Made by a program: the position numbers and the translations under genes. The notes beneath the pieces are model-generated. The model had not been told where the DNA came from, did no database searches, and saw only the letters and a program-made list of their open reading frames with translations. From NCBI GenBank assembly GCA_035079005.1, contig CM068707.1, forward strand, positions 37,643,817-37,707,816: a DNA stretch of 64,000 nucleotides, written 5' to 3'. The DNA is from Fraxinus americana. Taxonomy: Eukaryota > Streptophyta > Magnoliopsida > Lamiales > Oleaceae. Below are positions 23,062-36,763 of the stretch, piece after piece (the stretch's first letter is position 1; each line of letters opens with the position of its first letter).

Positions 23062-26000
23062 ATGGCTGCAAACAAATTTGCAACCATGCTGCACAGAAAC
23101 ACGAACAAGATTACTTTTATTCTAATCTATGCGGTTCTTGAATGGATTTTGATGATCCTCCTCCTCTTAAATTCTATGTTTTCTTATGTGATTACAAAAT
23201 TTGCAGAGTATTTTGGGCTGAAGCCCCCTTGCCTCTGGTGTACTAGACTTGATCATGTTTTTGAGCCTCAAAGAGTGAATAAGAACATGCACATAGATCT
23301 TCTCTGTGAAGCCCACTCCAAGGAGATTTCAAAACTGGGTTACTGTTCTAATCATCGGAAGTTGGCTGAATCTAGAGATATGTGTGAGGATTGCTTGTCC
23401 TCAAGATCAGAATTTCAGGGAGTGCTGAAGAATGCTAATTTGTTTGAATGGATGAAAAAATTGGGAATGATTCAGAGTGATGAAGAAGAAATGGGTGAAA
23501 ATGGTGAGGTAAGTTTGAACTGTTCTTGTTGTGGGGTAGTCTTAGATAATAAAGATATAAATTCTTCTTATATATTGCTCAAGCCTTCTTGGAATGTTTT
23601 TGAATCTGCCCACAAAGAAAAATCGATTAAAGAGCCTGGGGACTATGATATAAAATTATCAGATTTTGCTATTGATTCATGTTATGATGAACAAGGATTG
23701 GAAAACAAGAATGAAACTCAGATTCTCTCTGAAGTTGATAGAGGTTTGAGTGTAACAATTAAGGATTCAGAGGAAAATGATTCTTTCTCTGTATCTATGA
23801 ATGGGTTGAAAGAATTAAGAGGTGGAGAAAACGAAAATGTGGAAGAAAACCCGAGTAAAATCATGGAAGATAAGTCTGTTCAGGTGTTTGTTGATGAAGA
23901 TACTTCTTTTGAAGTTTCCAATCAGCATCTGGAATTTTTTCTGGATTATAGTGGCCATAAACTGGTTTCAGTCGAATTGACTGATTCGGTAAAAGGCGAA
24001 GATTATAAAAATGACAATGTTAAAGATTACAGTTTCAGTGATAATGCAGAATACACTTTGAATTCTGATGTTAAATTGGATGCTGGAAACAGAAGTGTAC
24101 AAGTAGAGGATGATGCAGACCTTGATTTCGATTTAAATGAGGAACCTGCATTTAGTTTGCTCGACTCCATGGACATAGAAGAGGATGAAAGTTCTCGAAT
24201 TTTTGACACTAAAGAATGTCATTTTCAGATGGATGTGCTTAAGGATGATGCAAGTTTTCATGTATCCCAAACTCCGTTTAAAGATGTAAACGTAGACGAA
24301 ATTGAAGCAAAGGCAGCAATAGAAGGGGAAAATGAGCATTCAGATATTCTTACAGGTACATTTATTTCTTGTTGTGACTAAATTTTTTCTTGTTTTCTTG
24401 TAGTATATGCTGAATGCATATTAATTTTTATCTGCTTGAACTATATAGATTCTGAAGAAGTTACTCAAATTCCAATTAATGAAACTGAAACTGGAACTGA
24501 AACTGAAACTGAAGCAGAAGTCTCAATTGGAACAGAAATTCCTGATTTAGATATAATAGATGAAATTCAAAATCAAGAAGCTATTCCTTCGTATGAATGC
24601 ACGCATGGAGATCCTTCTATTAGTTCCACTAATTTTTGTGAAGCAGATAATCACGGTATGTTCTGGATTCTTGTCTTTCAGTATCATGTACCAAACCTGC
24701 CATCACTGCAATTTGGTCAACTATTGAAATTTGTTGTCTATTAGGTGCTATGCTTCAGGAACAGATGGTAAAATTGCCTCCCTTATCAGTTCCAGTTAGT
24801 GATCACGTGATGAACAATCGACCATCGTTTAGTTTGGAACTGAATGAAATTGAAGAAGACAAGGTTCCTGATACGCCTACTTCTGTAGAAAGTCTTCATC
24901 ATTTGCACAAGAAATTGTTGTTGCTCGAGAAAAGGGATTCTGGAACAGAAGAATCTTTGGACGGAAGTGTCACTAGTGAGTTGGAAGGTAGCGAGGGAGT
25001 TGTTACCATTGATAGCTTGAAATCGGCACTGAGAGCTGAACGAAAGGCTTTGCAGACATTATATGCTGAGCTAGAAGAAGAACGGAGTGCTTCTGCAGTG
25101 GCTGCAAATCAAACGATGGCAATGATAAATCGACTCCAAGAAGAGAAGGCAGCAATGCAAATGGAAGCTTTGCAGTATCAGAGAATGATGGAGGAACAGT
25201 CCGAATATGATCAAGAAGCACTGCAACTTCTGAATGAACTTATGTTAAAGAGGGAGAAGGAAAAACAAGAGCTCGAGAAAGAGTTCGAGTTGTACAGGAA
25301 AAAGGTGCTTGATTGCGAAACAAAAGAAAAGATGAGGATACTGAAGAGAAGTAAGGATGGAAGTACTCAAAGTGGATTTTCCTCGGCTTCTTGTAGCAAT
25401 CTAGAGGATAGTGATGGATTGTCTGCCGATCTAAATCAAGAAGTGAAAGACGAAGAGAGTTTCCATAGCCACCAAGAATACGGAAACCACGATACTCCTG
25501 TTGATGCAGTTCTAAACTTGGAAGAATCATTAGCAGATTTTGAGGAAGAGAGGTTGTCTATTCTAGAGGAGCTCAAGGTTTTAGAAGAAAAGCTAATGAC
25601 ATTGGACGATGAAGAGGAACAGAAGTTCGAGGATGTCAGAGCAATGGAAGATGCCCATGATGAGAATGGGAATCATTTGAATGAAAATGGTCATTTTAGT
25701 GAAGATAATGAGCATGCAAATGGTTTTTCTAATGAAATGATGGGGAAACATCATTCAAGGAGAAAAATCCTAGGTTCAACCGGGAAGTCACTTCTTCCAC
25801 TTTTTGATGCGATTAATGATGAAAACTGTGACTTTATCCTGAATGGGAACTGCAATGGATATGAATGCAATGGCAACGAGAATTCTTATGAAACAAAGTT
25901 TGAATTAGAGAACAAGACGCATGCCATTGAAGAAGAGGTCGATCATCTTTATGAAAGATTACAAGCTCTCGAAGCAGACAGAGAGTTCTTAAAGCATTGC

Positions 26001-26123
26001 ATTAGCTCCCTAAAGAAAGGTGACAAGGGAATGGATCTCCTTGAAGAGATTTTACAACATCTTCGTAATCTACGTAATGTTGAGCTTCGAGTGAGAAATT
26101 TGAGTGACAGTGATTCACTATGA
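23062..26123 (+). CDS. MyoB-family myosin-binding protein, GTD-binding domain (DUF593), 959 aa
   Basis: Three exons in agreeing phase: 23062-24355, 24449-24655 and 24745-26123. The N terminus has one membrane anchor (about residues 17-45) followed by P-P-C57-L-W-C60 and a further Cys-pair (LNCSCCG). The middle 350 residues are acidic and low-complexity. The GTD-binding domain (PF04576) lies at about 590-690, a long coiled coil containing SLKSALRAERKALQTLYAEL, NRLQEEKAAMQMEALQYQRM and EYDQEALQLLNELM. Further short coiled coils follow, the last near residue 920. MyoB proteins sit on transport vesicles and bind the globular tail of myosin XI, acting as cargo receptors for cytoplasmic streaming. 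It looks closest to Arabidopsis MyoB2/3 (At1g70750/At5g16720 type). Exon 2 encodes an ETETETET-like short repeat. No break seen. Confidence 0.93.
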
Positions 26124-27616
26124 CACTATGCTGGAATATCTTGTGCCTAAAGAAGATTGTTCGTAAATCAACAAAACCTTAAAAATTCAAAACTCTGTTT
26201 GTTGTTCACTTGTATTGCATTGCATGACTTAGATTACATTGTCAAGTCTTTGGTCATGGTTCATTGCAGACTCTATTTTGAAAGCTCATTCAAAGCTATG
26301 GACTAGTTGAGTTGAGCACGTCGACACAACCCTCAATGGATGTGAAGGCACCAGCAAATTGTCTTATTTTGTGTTGATCTCGACAGATAACTGAGGTCTG
26401 CTAAATTTTAGTCTTTTGTTTCACGGTCATTTTGTCCTAGTTAAAACCCATTTTTTTTTTTGTGGGTTTGTGTCCATCTCCTTCTTTTGAGGAAAGTGGG
26501 GTGATGATTTTATGTGTATTTGTTGGTAGCCTAGTGAGCAAAAGAAGCCACATTGTCCTTTGTATGTTTCTGGGAGTAAAAACCTTGCCGGAATAAATGG
26601 AAAGATCCAATGCCAGGTTCATAGAATTATTTTGTTAGGCATGTAGGAATGGTCCAGCTCTTTTTTTTTTCACATTCTTTTGAACTTTTTTTGTCGGCAA
26701 GGAAGAGAAGGGTTCCTTTTCCAGGCCAATCTTTTGTAATATTTTTATTATAATCTAAAGGTTTGTTTATTTTATGGAAAAAGATGGTTTTGTTCGACAT
26801 CTTTGGTACACAGTATTGAAAATGATTGTTCAGTGCATTAGTCACATTTTTGTACATGAACAAGTACATAAAATGAGTACATATAATTAAAAATAAGCAG
26901 AAGATTGCTTTCACGATGGATTTTGCTTTAAGCATAAACAAACATTTTAGGTAGGTATGCACCTTAAAAAAAAAAAAAGCAGGAAATTAAAAGTAAAAAT
27001 GTGATAAGCTTAAATAATCAATTAGTTTACAGCTAAGAGCGCCGCTTACCGGCATAATTGCACACTTAAGCATTGTGCATCCAACCTAATCAATCCTACT
27101 AGACATACTAATGACAATGGGGACAACTATCCTACGTTTAATATAATTTTGAAATGCCCAACGTTATTGACTAATTTCAAATGATAAAAGATTAGAAACC
27201 ATCAAACCAAGTCACATAAATTTCATTTGTTGTTTAAACAAAATTGCAACGGAGGTCTCCAACCTAGCAAGTTTTTACAGAGATATCTCCAACCTTTAAT
27301 TCCGGACTTTTCAGTTTTCAATGTTTCAATATAGTTGTGCAGTGGTCCTTGGTAATAATATAGTGCTATTTATCATAAGTGATGTTCAATATGAATTTAG
27401 GTAGCAATGAAGTTCACATTCCATAATTGATGATCATAAAAGAAAATACAAATTGTCACAATCGAAAGGTGTGCGTTCAATTGACACTTAGATTGGTGAT
27501 AAGTAGCATCACTCTAGTGAATAAAGAGTATCGTTATTCATCATCAATGATGATTATCGACATTGATCAACATTGTTGATTAATATCATTATTCAAATAT
27601 AAACTGTCCATTACTG
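26124..27616. other. 3' flank of the MyoB gene and intergenic DNA
   Basis: This covers the untranslated 3' region and AT-rich spacer. I see no coding exon; the minus-strand open frames have no family features. Confidence 0.4.
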
Positions 27617-27630
27617 TTAAAATGTTGGAT

Positions 27631-27770
27631 TATTCTATGTGTACACACACAATCTTTTACACCCTCTCACATGGAGGGGGGGCTCACAAATATTTTATTG
27701 TGTGTGGGCCCCCTTCTTGTGAGAGGGGTGTAAAAGATTGTGTAAATTATTGTGTACACATAGCACTTTT
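27631..27770. mobile_element. 140-bp foldback MITE with flanking 14-bp direct repeat
   Basis: Most of the element is one long imperfect hairpin: CTATGTGTACAC, AATCTTTTACACC and CTCTCACA on the left pair with TGTGAGAGGGGTGTAAAAGATT and GTGTACACATAG on the right around an AT loop. The flanks TTAAAATGTTGGAT (27617-27630) and TTAAAATGTTAGAT (27771-27784) match 13 of 14 and look like a target duplication. Related motifs (GTGTACA, CCACATGTGAG) recur near 29890 and 58930. Confidence 0.75.
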
Positions 27771-27784
27771 TTAAAATGTTAGAT

Positions 27785-30138
27785 GCAAGACATGTGAAAC
27801 ATTATTTTGACTTCTGAGAGAGACGTTGGTATAGAAGATATAAAGAGAAATAAAAGAAAAAATAAATAAATTTGCATGTGAATCTCCCACTCGTCCCGTC
27901 CTGTACTGTCCTACCAGAACCATGTCTTTGCTCCCCTTTCCCACCATGCTCTCCTTTGGTTTTTTGCCACCTCTACACCATGTAGTAGGATAGAGGTTAG
28001 ATGGTTCTTTTTTATTCGAAGTAAAAGACTAAAAGTAATAGTATAGTCATCCTTGTAACAAAATATCGACTTTCGAATAGTTGAACAAAAAATAGTCGTA
28101 TAGTCCTAATTTTATCTGAAAATTGACTTTTGAACATGGACAAAACCTAATACTAGGACCAACTTGGTACCTAGACCAGAACCAGAAGTTGGAAACCTCT
28201 ATTATTTTATTCGAGCAAAATCATTTTGGACCCATCCAACCACTAAATTTTTTATTGTCTTTAAGGACAACAAATCATAATCGTTTTGCAATATTTAATT
28301 CATATGGGATCCACCCCATGTGACTATTGTTCAATTTCTATAAGATTTTTTCTGCACAAGCAGACAAAATTAAGAGGAAGCTTGGACATGGACACAAAAC
28401 ACTTCAATCTCAACACGAAGTTATCTCATCATTAACAAATATTCTCAAAATCAACACAACAGTAAATTACTTCACATATTCTTCTAATTAACCTTCTCTA
28501 GAGCAATAAGATTCCGGCCGCGCCACATTAAGAATTGAAAGATACAGATTATTCATGATGATATCGATAAATAAATACTAATGGACGATTACATACTTAA
28601 AATAAACAAATTTAAAATGAACATATTTGTTCAACTGTATTTACTATTTAATACTTTGTATCAAATACTTATATCTTTGTCCATGAGCGGATCTTTATCT
28701 ATGAGCGGAGGGACACGGAGGGCGATGGCGGCGATCACCCCCACAGCATTTTATATTATTTATTTTTAACAATTCTCTCTCATTTTGACTTCAGAAAACA
28801 CATTTGGCACGTATCACTTTGTTATTATTTTATTAGCACCAAATTTAGAGCTAAGAAACTTCAAAATTGATAGTAAAATATATTATAGCTCCACGGACGT
28901 CGACCTCTAGTCTCCCTCTCTCTATAAGTACTAGTGGGGTGTTGAATACTAAATTCAAATGTTCATATTGAGTGTTGAATTATTTTATTACGTACAATTT
29001 ATTTGACTAAATTGAGACCATTTTAGGAAAAAAAAAAAATAGTAAATGGGTCAAGAGGGTACATGCTTTTTTGCGAAAATTTCAGTGATACCTCCTCATT
29101 TTCAAAAATTGATGGAGGGAAAAAAGTAAAATTTTGTTGACGCTGTGATGGAGGGAAATTGTTTCTACAACATTGGAGTGATATGTGGAAGGAAATGAGA
29201 ATGGAGAAATGACGATTGCTGTGTCAAAATCCATGAGTCAAGTCACTTTACTCGAAAATGGTTGACACCTCGGTTGATCGATCCTCACATTGCGTGTAAG
29301 TCCCGCATGAATAAAATATTATCCGACCCCCGAAGTGTGTGTTCGATCATCCCCAATGTTCGTGTAGCATAATTCCAAAATCCAGGGGGGAATATATAGC
29401 CTTTCATTGGAGAATGCAAATCGATAATGGAGGTACTGAAATTTGCGTTGGAACATTGTTTGCCTGGCCTGGTGAGTCACAACTTGGCAGAGCATACTAG
29501 GGTGGGGTGGGTGAATAGTGTTTTTTTAATTATTATTTTATTTTAGTTTTTTATATGAAAAATGTGAAGTTACCCCTTCACCCTTTAAAAATTAGTCAAC
29601 ATCTGGTTAGATTTTTATTATTGCTCAACTGACGAGTAATTAATGGTTTCTATTAAATTGGACTTCAGATGTGAGTTTTTGAAAGGTTTTGTATCGTGAC
29701 TCGTGATTTCCATAATAAATTAAAGGATTGAATCAAATTTGTATAAAAGTAAAATATTTGGTACCATAACTACAATTTTCCCTATATTAATATCCTATAC
29801 AGGAACAAGAATCTAATATAGAACAGCGCGTACGGAAAGAAAACTTTGCAAAGTCCACGCAATATTTTATTTATTTTGTTTTTTTTAATACATGGTGGGG
29901 TTCACCACATGTGAGTGCCGGGTGAGCCCTGTGTGTACACGGGGATTAATTCTCTAATATGTAGAATAGTACAGGCAGTCAACACGCCCATATAAGCTGT
30001 CGGTTTTGGCAGCCAAGAAAATTCGACGCTTTTTAATTATCTCAAAATTGAATTATCCCTACGATTCAAAGAGAGAAAGAGAATTACATACACCAGATTC
30101 ATGATTTTTTGATCAAGTAATTTCTTGATGGATTTACC
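27785..30138. other. Intergenic and upstream region of the kinase gene
   Basis: No gene is recognised. A GC-richer scrap at 28680-28740 contains two GAGCGGA motifs and may be a decayed transposon end. The last 150 bp before the kinase start is presumed 5' leader. Confidence 0.35.
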
Positions 30139-33100
30139 ATGACTAAATCTAAAAGCTTCATGGAAAAATTCATCAAAAAATTCCAATGTTGGACGAATCA
30201 AGGTAAAATTCTTGTGCATACAATTCTCAATTATGGGTATGTATTATCCCTTGTTTTGTTTCTTGATCTTATCTTTAATTTACTTGTGGTTTGCTTTTTT
30301 ATTGGCTTTGTGGGATGTTATTGTCTGATCAATTAAAAAGGGGAAAATGTAGAGGATTTGGAGAGAATTGCAGCACAAGAACAAAAGCAATTTCCTTTCG
30401 AGACCCTTGTTGCAGCAACCAAAAAATTTCATCATACGCAAAAGCTTGGGGAAGGAGGCTTTGGCCCTGTTTACAAGGTAAATTTAACTTGTGGGCTTTT
30501 TAATTTTTCCTAATAAACGAAAACAATAGAACTTTGGTTAGGAGTAAGTAACTCACGTATTGATGAAATTATGTGAAAAATCTGAATAAAAACTTGATTT
30601 TGGATAATGGGTATCTGGAATTTTATAGGGAAAATTAGAAGACGGTAGAGAAATAGCTGTAAAGAAGTTATCACACAGCTCAGGTCAGGGAATTAAAGAG
30701 TTTCAGAATGAGGCGAAATTATTGGCACGCGTGCAACACAAAAATATAGTGAATTTACTCGGATACTGCGTGCATGGTTCAGAGAAGCTGCTTGTATATG
30801 AGTATGTGGTCAATGAGAGCATTGACAAGCTTCTATTCAGTAAGTTCTGCAATGCTTATATGATTTGCATTTTTTTCCAGTTCCTGAGATAATCCTTATC
30901 ATGGTCATAGCAATTAAACTGTATAATTTTTAATGATTAGCTGAAACTCGATTGAGTTTTGTTGTCATTTAACTTGAAATAGTCTATCACTGAATAATTT
31001 GTTAATAGATAAGGGTCTTAGTATCATTTAATTGTTTTATGATAAGAGATGTTAACGTTTATTGACAGTTAGGGTCAACGTAAGTAAAATGTGATTCGGA
31101 ATTGCCGAATTGGATTATTAATTATGAACTTGACTTATTATGATCAGCGTTATGCCTGTAATTCATTGATTTTGTTCATGTATAACTATACTCCAGACTT
31201 GAGTTTTGCTTTGCACAAGTTTAAGTACAGAATGTCATAGCACCATTTCTTCGACTTGTCCGGTGCTGATGAAGTATGCTTTTCTTAATTTTGCTAAAAG
31301 CCATCAATTTCTGAAGTCTGAAGTTTTGAATCGAAAATCACTCTGTTTTAGATAAGGTTAGTAGTGCCTATTATTCTGACACGTATCATAAACCGAACAA
31401 ATCTTGGACATGACTAGAAACTTACTGACACTGCAAAGGATGTGTCTAATTTTATATATATTTTTAAAATTCCAATATGCCTCCGATACATGCCCTAAAC
31501 TCCATGTGGCATGTCCCATATTTTGTGTATTTTTTTAGTTTTTGTCATGATGACACGCGAAGGACATGATATACTCCATGTTTTAAATTTTGGAATATAA
31601 AATTTGGGAAGATTTTAATTGTTACATGTGGAAAAATGTCAAAATAATGTGAGAAAAATTGTACAAACTTCATGTTAACTTTGTTTATATCTGTCATGTG
31701 CATTTTTTGATACATAAATATTTATATTTGCTGCACAAGTAATTCAAGGTACAACCCAATGGAAATTGCATGGAAAGAAATTGCCTAGAACATATTTTCG
31801 TGATATTTGCCAATTAAATGTGTTTGATGAACTTAATTTTCAACCTAGAAAATATTGTTTTTTTTTTTCCATAAAATTGAATTTTTGGGAAATGTGAATT
31901 ACCTAGAAAATAAAAAACCACCCCTCATAAAGAAACTATTTTTCTTGTTTTTGCAGAAGACATGATCACCTGACCAACCTTTGAAAAATATTTTCCATGA
32001 AAAAAATGTCAATCAAATACTACAAAATTAGGAATTTGGATGGACAAATGACATTTTTCATGGAAAATAAAGTCAATTAAACAAACCCTCAGTGTAACAA
32101 ATAACCACTACTCAATTTATACACATTTCAAGTATTTTAATCCATTGAGCCAAATTATTTGTGTCCTAGTTTTTGAAAAATTACTTGTCAGCATGTCATA
32201 TCAATGTCTTGAGTCTTTATGTGTGCTTTAGAGTATTTCCAAGATACCATATTTATACAGAAAATTTTATGTATAATAGAGATCATCTTAAAATTTAGAT
32301 TGTATAATTTTTTATACACTCCAACAATGCTATCTATTTTTACTCTTTTTTTTTCTCCCAAGAAACAATTATTGATTTCACATCTTTATTTAATGTGTTT
32401 TTATATGCCAAAGATCAATTAGTTCAAATATGATTTAAATAATTTAAAAAGTAGATTATTGAAATATGTAAAATACACATCAATTTGTATTTAGAGTGTC
32501 TTGAAGATGCTCTTATAGGTAATATTTATTTCACTCTTGAAAGTTGAAATAAATGCTACATGAAATGTATTTGTTTTATGGTAGTTTGTTTCTTGATATT
32601 CTTAAAATCACAGATAATCTTTTAGTAAGAAAAACAAACAACAGCAATTCAATAATGTTTTCAGGTTGTATTTTCAGATTTGTTGTATTTTCAGATTTGA
32701 TTTCTTTAGAGCGTTATTGAGTTGCTGGAACATTTAAAAATTCTTTTCAAGGCAAGACTGAGGAGTAAACTGTAATTGTACTTGCATGAACTTAATATCT
32801 ATAGAATTGCTCAAAAACTTCTATGAGGTCTCATTTGGTAAAGTTCTATTAAATTGTTTCTGTAGTTTTGAGGTCTCTATCAAACAATGAGTTCGTAAAA
32901 AAAGTGAAAGCAAGTGCAGCAGAAATGATGATATCCTACAATTACTTTGATTCAGTTGTTACCTTTCCATACAAATGGTACTTGTCACTTAGCTAAAGCG
33001 GTTTTACTGCTTGGTGTAGGAGAGAGGGAATAGTGTGAGTGTTGCATTGTGGGTGGGTTGGAAGCACTTAAAATGCATCCACAATGTAACTGGTGCTATA

Positions 33101-35415
33101 TCACCATGAAGTATTCCATCTTATGCAACTCTTGTCAAGTTAGGTTTAGAAGTGCTTCCCTTAGTCTTTTCCAAGATGTTATTGTTATTTGTGTACAGTA
33201 ATACTGAATTTTCGTATTTGACAAGTTGCAAATAATAGTGTTGGAAAGACCTTTGTACTGAATTTGGAAAGCTGGATTTCATTTATGGGGTCTAAAAGTA
33301 TTAATTACTCTTTAACAGCAGCATGTAGCGTGGAAATGAGATTAAAAGGGATCCTGATACTAGTTGTGGCATTGTTGTAGAATCTGATAAACGAGAAATA
33401 CTTGATTGGAAGCGAAGGTATGATATAATAGCCGGTGTTGCAAAAGGCTTGGTTTACCTTCATGAAGATGCTCACTGTTGCATCATACACCGTGACATCA
33501 AAGGCAGCAACATCCTACTAGATGATAACTGGGTGCCCAAGATTGCTGATTTTGGCATGGCTCGTCTCTATCCTGAAAAGAACACACATGTTAACACCCG
33601 TGTAGCTGGTACCAAGTACGTTTTCATACGCTTCAAATTTATAACTTTAGTAGCCCCCCATGTTAATAACAATATCTGACTGCAAGCTGCCAAATTGCTT
33701 AACTAATGATAGTGCATTGATTTGGGAACAGTGGCTACATGGCACCAGAGTATCTTATGCATGGCCGTCTTTCGGTGAAGGCAGATGTATTCAGCTTTGG
33801 GGTCGTGGTGTTGGAGCTGATAAGTGGACAGAAGAATTCGAGATTTAACCTAGATCCTGAGTCTGAGAACCTGCTTGCGTGGGTAAGAACTTTATTTTTC
33901 TTGGCCTGTGAGCTTCTTGGATTTTGAATGAGAAGTTAATTATTACTAAAGTTTTTCCCAAGATAATGCATTTTCGAATGGGAAGTGCCTGGTTTAACAG
34001 TTTAATTGCTTTCCTTGACTAGGGAAAAGTTTTAATGACAATTTAAAAGTCTGTTTGTTTGCTTTTATTTCTTGTTTTCTGGTTTTTATAATGTATGGGG
34101 CATGCCCTGAAAATAGAAGACGTGATTTTATAAAATATTTGTAACCTTCTTTTGAATGTAAAAATGTAAACTGTAATTGAGACTGGAAAAAGATATCTGG
34201 TGTTTCTACATTTGCCTCCGAAAGAATGATAACAGTGCTGGAAACATTTTAAACATTAAACCTGTTTCAAGTTTCTAACATATTACTCACGTCTCACAAA
34301 ATAAAATACTTATCCACATGGTTCTCCTATAGATAGTTCTAAATCCGTTCTTCTTATTAATATTATCATTATCATCTATATTGTTGTTGTTATTTTATTA
34401 TTTTTTGGTTCTAAAAATGATCACGAGCAGACTCTAAATCTCTTCAATTCAAGAATCAATGTGTTGAATAGTGAATCAGAAATATCACACATGCAAAATT
34501 GAAACTTTTTAAGGATGAAGTGCTTGAAATTGGAATTCCATGTTTGTAGAGAGTCAGCTTTTTCTTAAAACAATGAGCTTTACGAGCATCTTGTATTAAT
34601 TAAACTGTTGTCAGTGACTGTGTGTCCACGACATGTCTGACTCTTATTTTATCTGTTCTCGAACAATTTGAGAGAGATTTGAACTTGTGCTTTGAAATTT
34701 TATTTCAAGATAGGAACTGCTTCAAAAGTTGACATCGCTTGTGGTAAATGAAATTATTTGGTGCATACTGTATTTTTGCCATAATGGGTATACAAAAAGT
34801 GAGAGACTGCACTCGTTCTAATGAGGCCATGCTAATTTATTGCTATAAAGTTCAAACAGAGTAGCTATAGCGTTCTTCTGCTTTAGCATAATGAGAAGAA
34901 TCTAACGTTTACGTTCTATTACTGTAAAGATAAACAACTTTTGGTAAATATGGTAGCAGTATATGTTAATCAAACATTAAAACCATTCTTGAGAATATTT
35001 GCTGTTTTTGCAGGCGTACAAACTTTACAAGAAGGGTCAGAGCTTGGATATTATGGATCCTACACTGGTGTCATCAGCAGTTCCTGATCAAATAATAATG
35101 TGCATAAAACTCGGGCTGTTGTGCACCCAGTCTGACCCACAACTGCGGCCCGACATGCGCCGTGTGGTGTTGATACTATCAAGAAAGCCAACCCCGAACA
35201 CCCTCGAAGAACCAACAAGACCTGGATGCCCCGGTTCCAGATACAGGAATCATAGACCAACTGCATCATCATCCACAGCTGGAACTTCTGGTGGATCGAA
35301 TTCTCGTTCCTTTGGCTCTACAATTAATACAAAGAGTGCCACAGCCACTGCTAGCTCGTCGGGTCTCAAGAGCCCCATATATGATCCTCATGGGAAACGC
35401 CCTGTACAATATTAG
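30139..35415 (+). CDS. Receptor-like protein kinase without ectodomain (CRK-related RLCK), 399 aa
   Basis: Six exons in agreeing phase: 30139-30202, 30341-30477, 30629-30839, 33381-33615, 33732-33882 and 35014-35415. The short first exon (MTKSKSFMEKFIKKFQCW) has no signal peptide or membrane span. The kinase domain (about 50-330) has G58-E-G-G-F-G63, catalytic Lys79 in AVKK, H174-R-D176-IKGSN, D194-F-G and A220-P-E222, so all catalytic motifs of an RD serine/threonine kinase are present. The tail is Ser/Thr-rich and ends SPIYDPHGKRPVQY. It is like plant RLKs of the DUF26/cysteine-rich type that have lost the extracellular part; Arabidopsis At1g70740 is the likely counterpart. It is probably a cytoplasmic, possibly membrane-associated signalling kinase; its substrate is unknown. 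Intron 3 is 2.5 kb and lies at the subdomain V/VI boundary. Confidence 0.9.
30840..33380 (+). other. Long third intron of the kinase gene
   Basis: The 2.54-kb AT-rich intron contains no recognised gene. The part at about 31790-32095 contains partly self-complementary sequence (CCTAGAAAAT and TTTTCCATGAAAA motifs in both senses) that may be an old MITE. Confidence 0.5.
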
Positions 35416-36235
35416 GCTTCTTGGTAGGAGAATATTCTTTCACGAGTGTATAGTTTTGCCTTAGTTTACTGTTCACTACCGATTTTGTTGTCATAGAGTG
35501 AGGGTTAGAGGATCCGTGCTTCTGAATATTCATTCATACATCTTGTGTACTTGTGTACAGAGACAAATGAAAGTACTTGGTTTAATCTATTATGCTTCTG
35601 TCGCATCTTTAATGTTGGTTGTACACAAAATATAAGTTGCTAATGGTTTCTACCACTTTGACCGCGTTGCTTTAATCCTCAAAATTGTGTTGTTTCTGTA
35701 AAGCTTGCAATGTCTACTTCATCACCTACTCACAAGCCATTGGCATTACTGTCTCTCATCAACCAATTGGTTCTTGTCGAGTTCTAGTTTCTATAAGATC
35801 GAAGTATACAAAAAAGTTTCTCCTCATTAAGCCGCCTGCCCTCTTCAATGATGCCCAACATTTCATAACCTTTTATAGGCACAATTTCATCAAGCGTACA
35901 ACAGTATGTGCGAGTTACAAAATATAAATCAACACATGCCAATTAAACAATTTTTTGGAAATAGAATAAACGTTTGTCCAAAGAGGTTTCCATAATTGGG
36001 GTAGCGTCGTCGTGCTTGCATCTTTTCACCCATTCTTGAATGAATTTTCTGGAAAGTTTTTCTGGCAGATTTACGTAGTGATCTTTCATCTCTTCGCGAG
36101 ATAACTACACCAGATTGTTTTAATCTCATGTCCCAGATTTCTGAAAAGCCACATTATCTAACATTAGTCCTTCGGAAGATTTGCTTGCTAAGGATCACAT
36201 TCGTGAAAGTTTGAGTCTGTGCGCTGTGCCTGTGT
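35416..36235. other. 3' flank of the kinase gene
   Basis: Contains the kinase 3' untranslated region and spacer. No coding exon is recognised. It ends at the LTR fragment. Confidence 0.4.
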
Positions 36236-36544
36236 TGTTGGTAATGAAGAAAGATGGGGCATTTTTCATCCGAAATTAAATTATTTTTCAATTCTGACCA
36301 TGGATCTGTTTTTTGTTAGATAAAAACTGTGTTTAGAATAATACATTTGATGAATTCTGCAAACTCCTTTGTTGATTCTCGAACACGAACTGTAATTCAC
36401 AACTGTCCAATTGTCTAACCTTCAATGAAAATCCACATATGAAACAAGAATGAGAGAATTATAGTTTTTTTTTCTTTTCTTGTGCTCGTAAGGATAATAA
36501 TAATGTTTATGTACTTTTCGACCTTGATAGCCTATTAATAAAAG
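36236..36544 (-). repeat. Truncated LTR, same family as the solo LTRs at 44482 and 50260
   Basis: From TGTTGGTAAT the sequence follows the first 300 bp of the two solo LTRs. It shares AATACATTTGATGAATTC, TTGATTCTCGAAC, TGTCCAATTGTC and CCTATTAATAAAAG. Similarity stops at 36544, where a GGGAAAATTACA-type sequence begins. The strand is given as minus because in the solo copies the conventional LTR start would read from the other end; this is tentative. Confidence 0.65.
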
Positions 36545-36724
36545 GGAAAATTACATAAAATCAGGTACTTAAACTTCAAAATTCAAAATTCAGGTATGAA
36601 GTTTATTTAATAAAAAATAAGTATCAATTGGAAATTTTGTTAATTTAAATAATATTATAATACTAATATTTCAAATGAACTCTAATTCATTTTCAATCTT
36701 ATTTTCTCTCACTACTCACTCACT

Positions 36725-36763
<39 letters not shown>

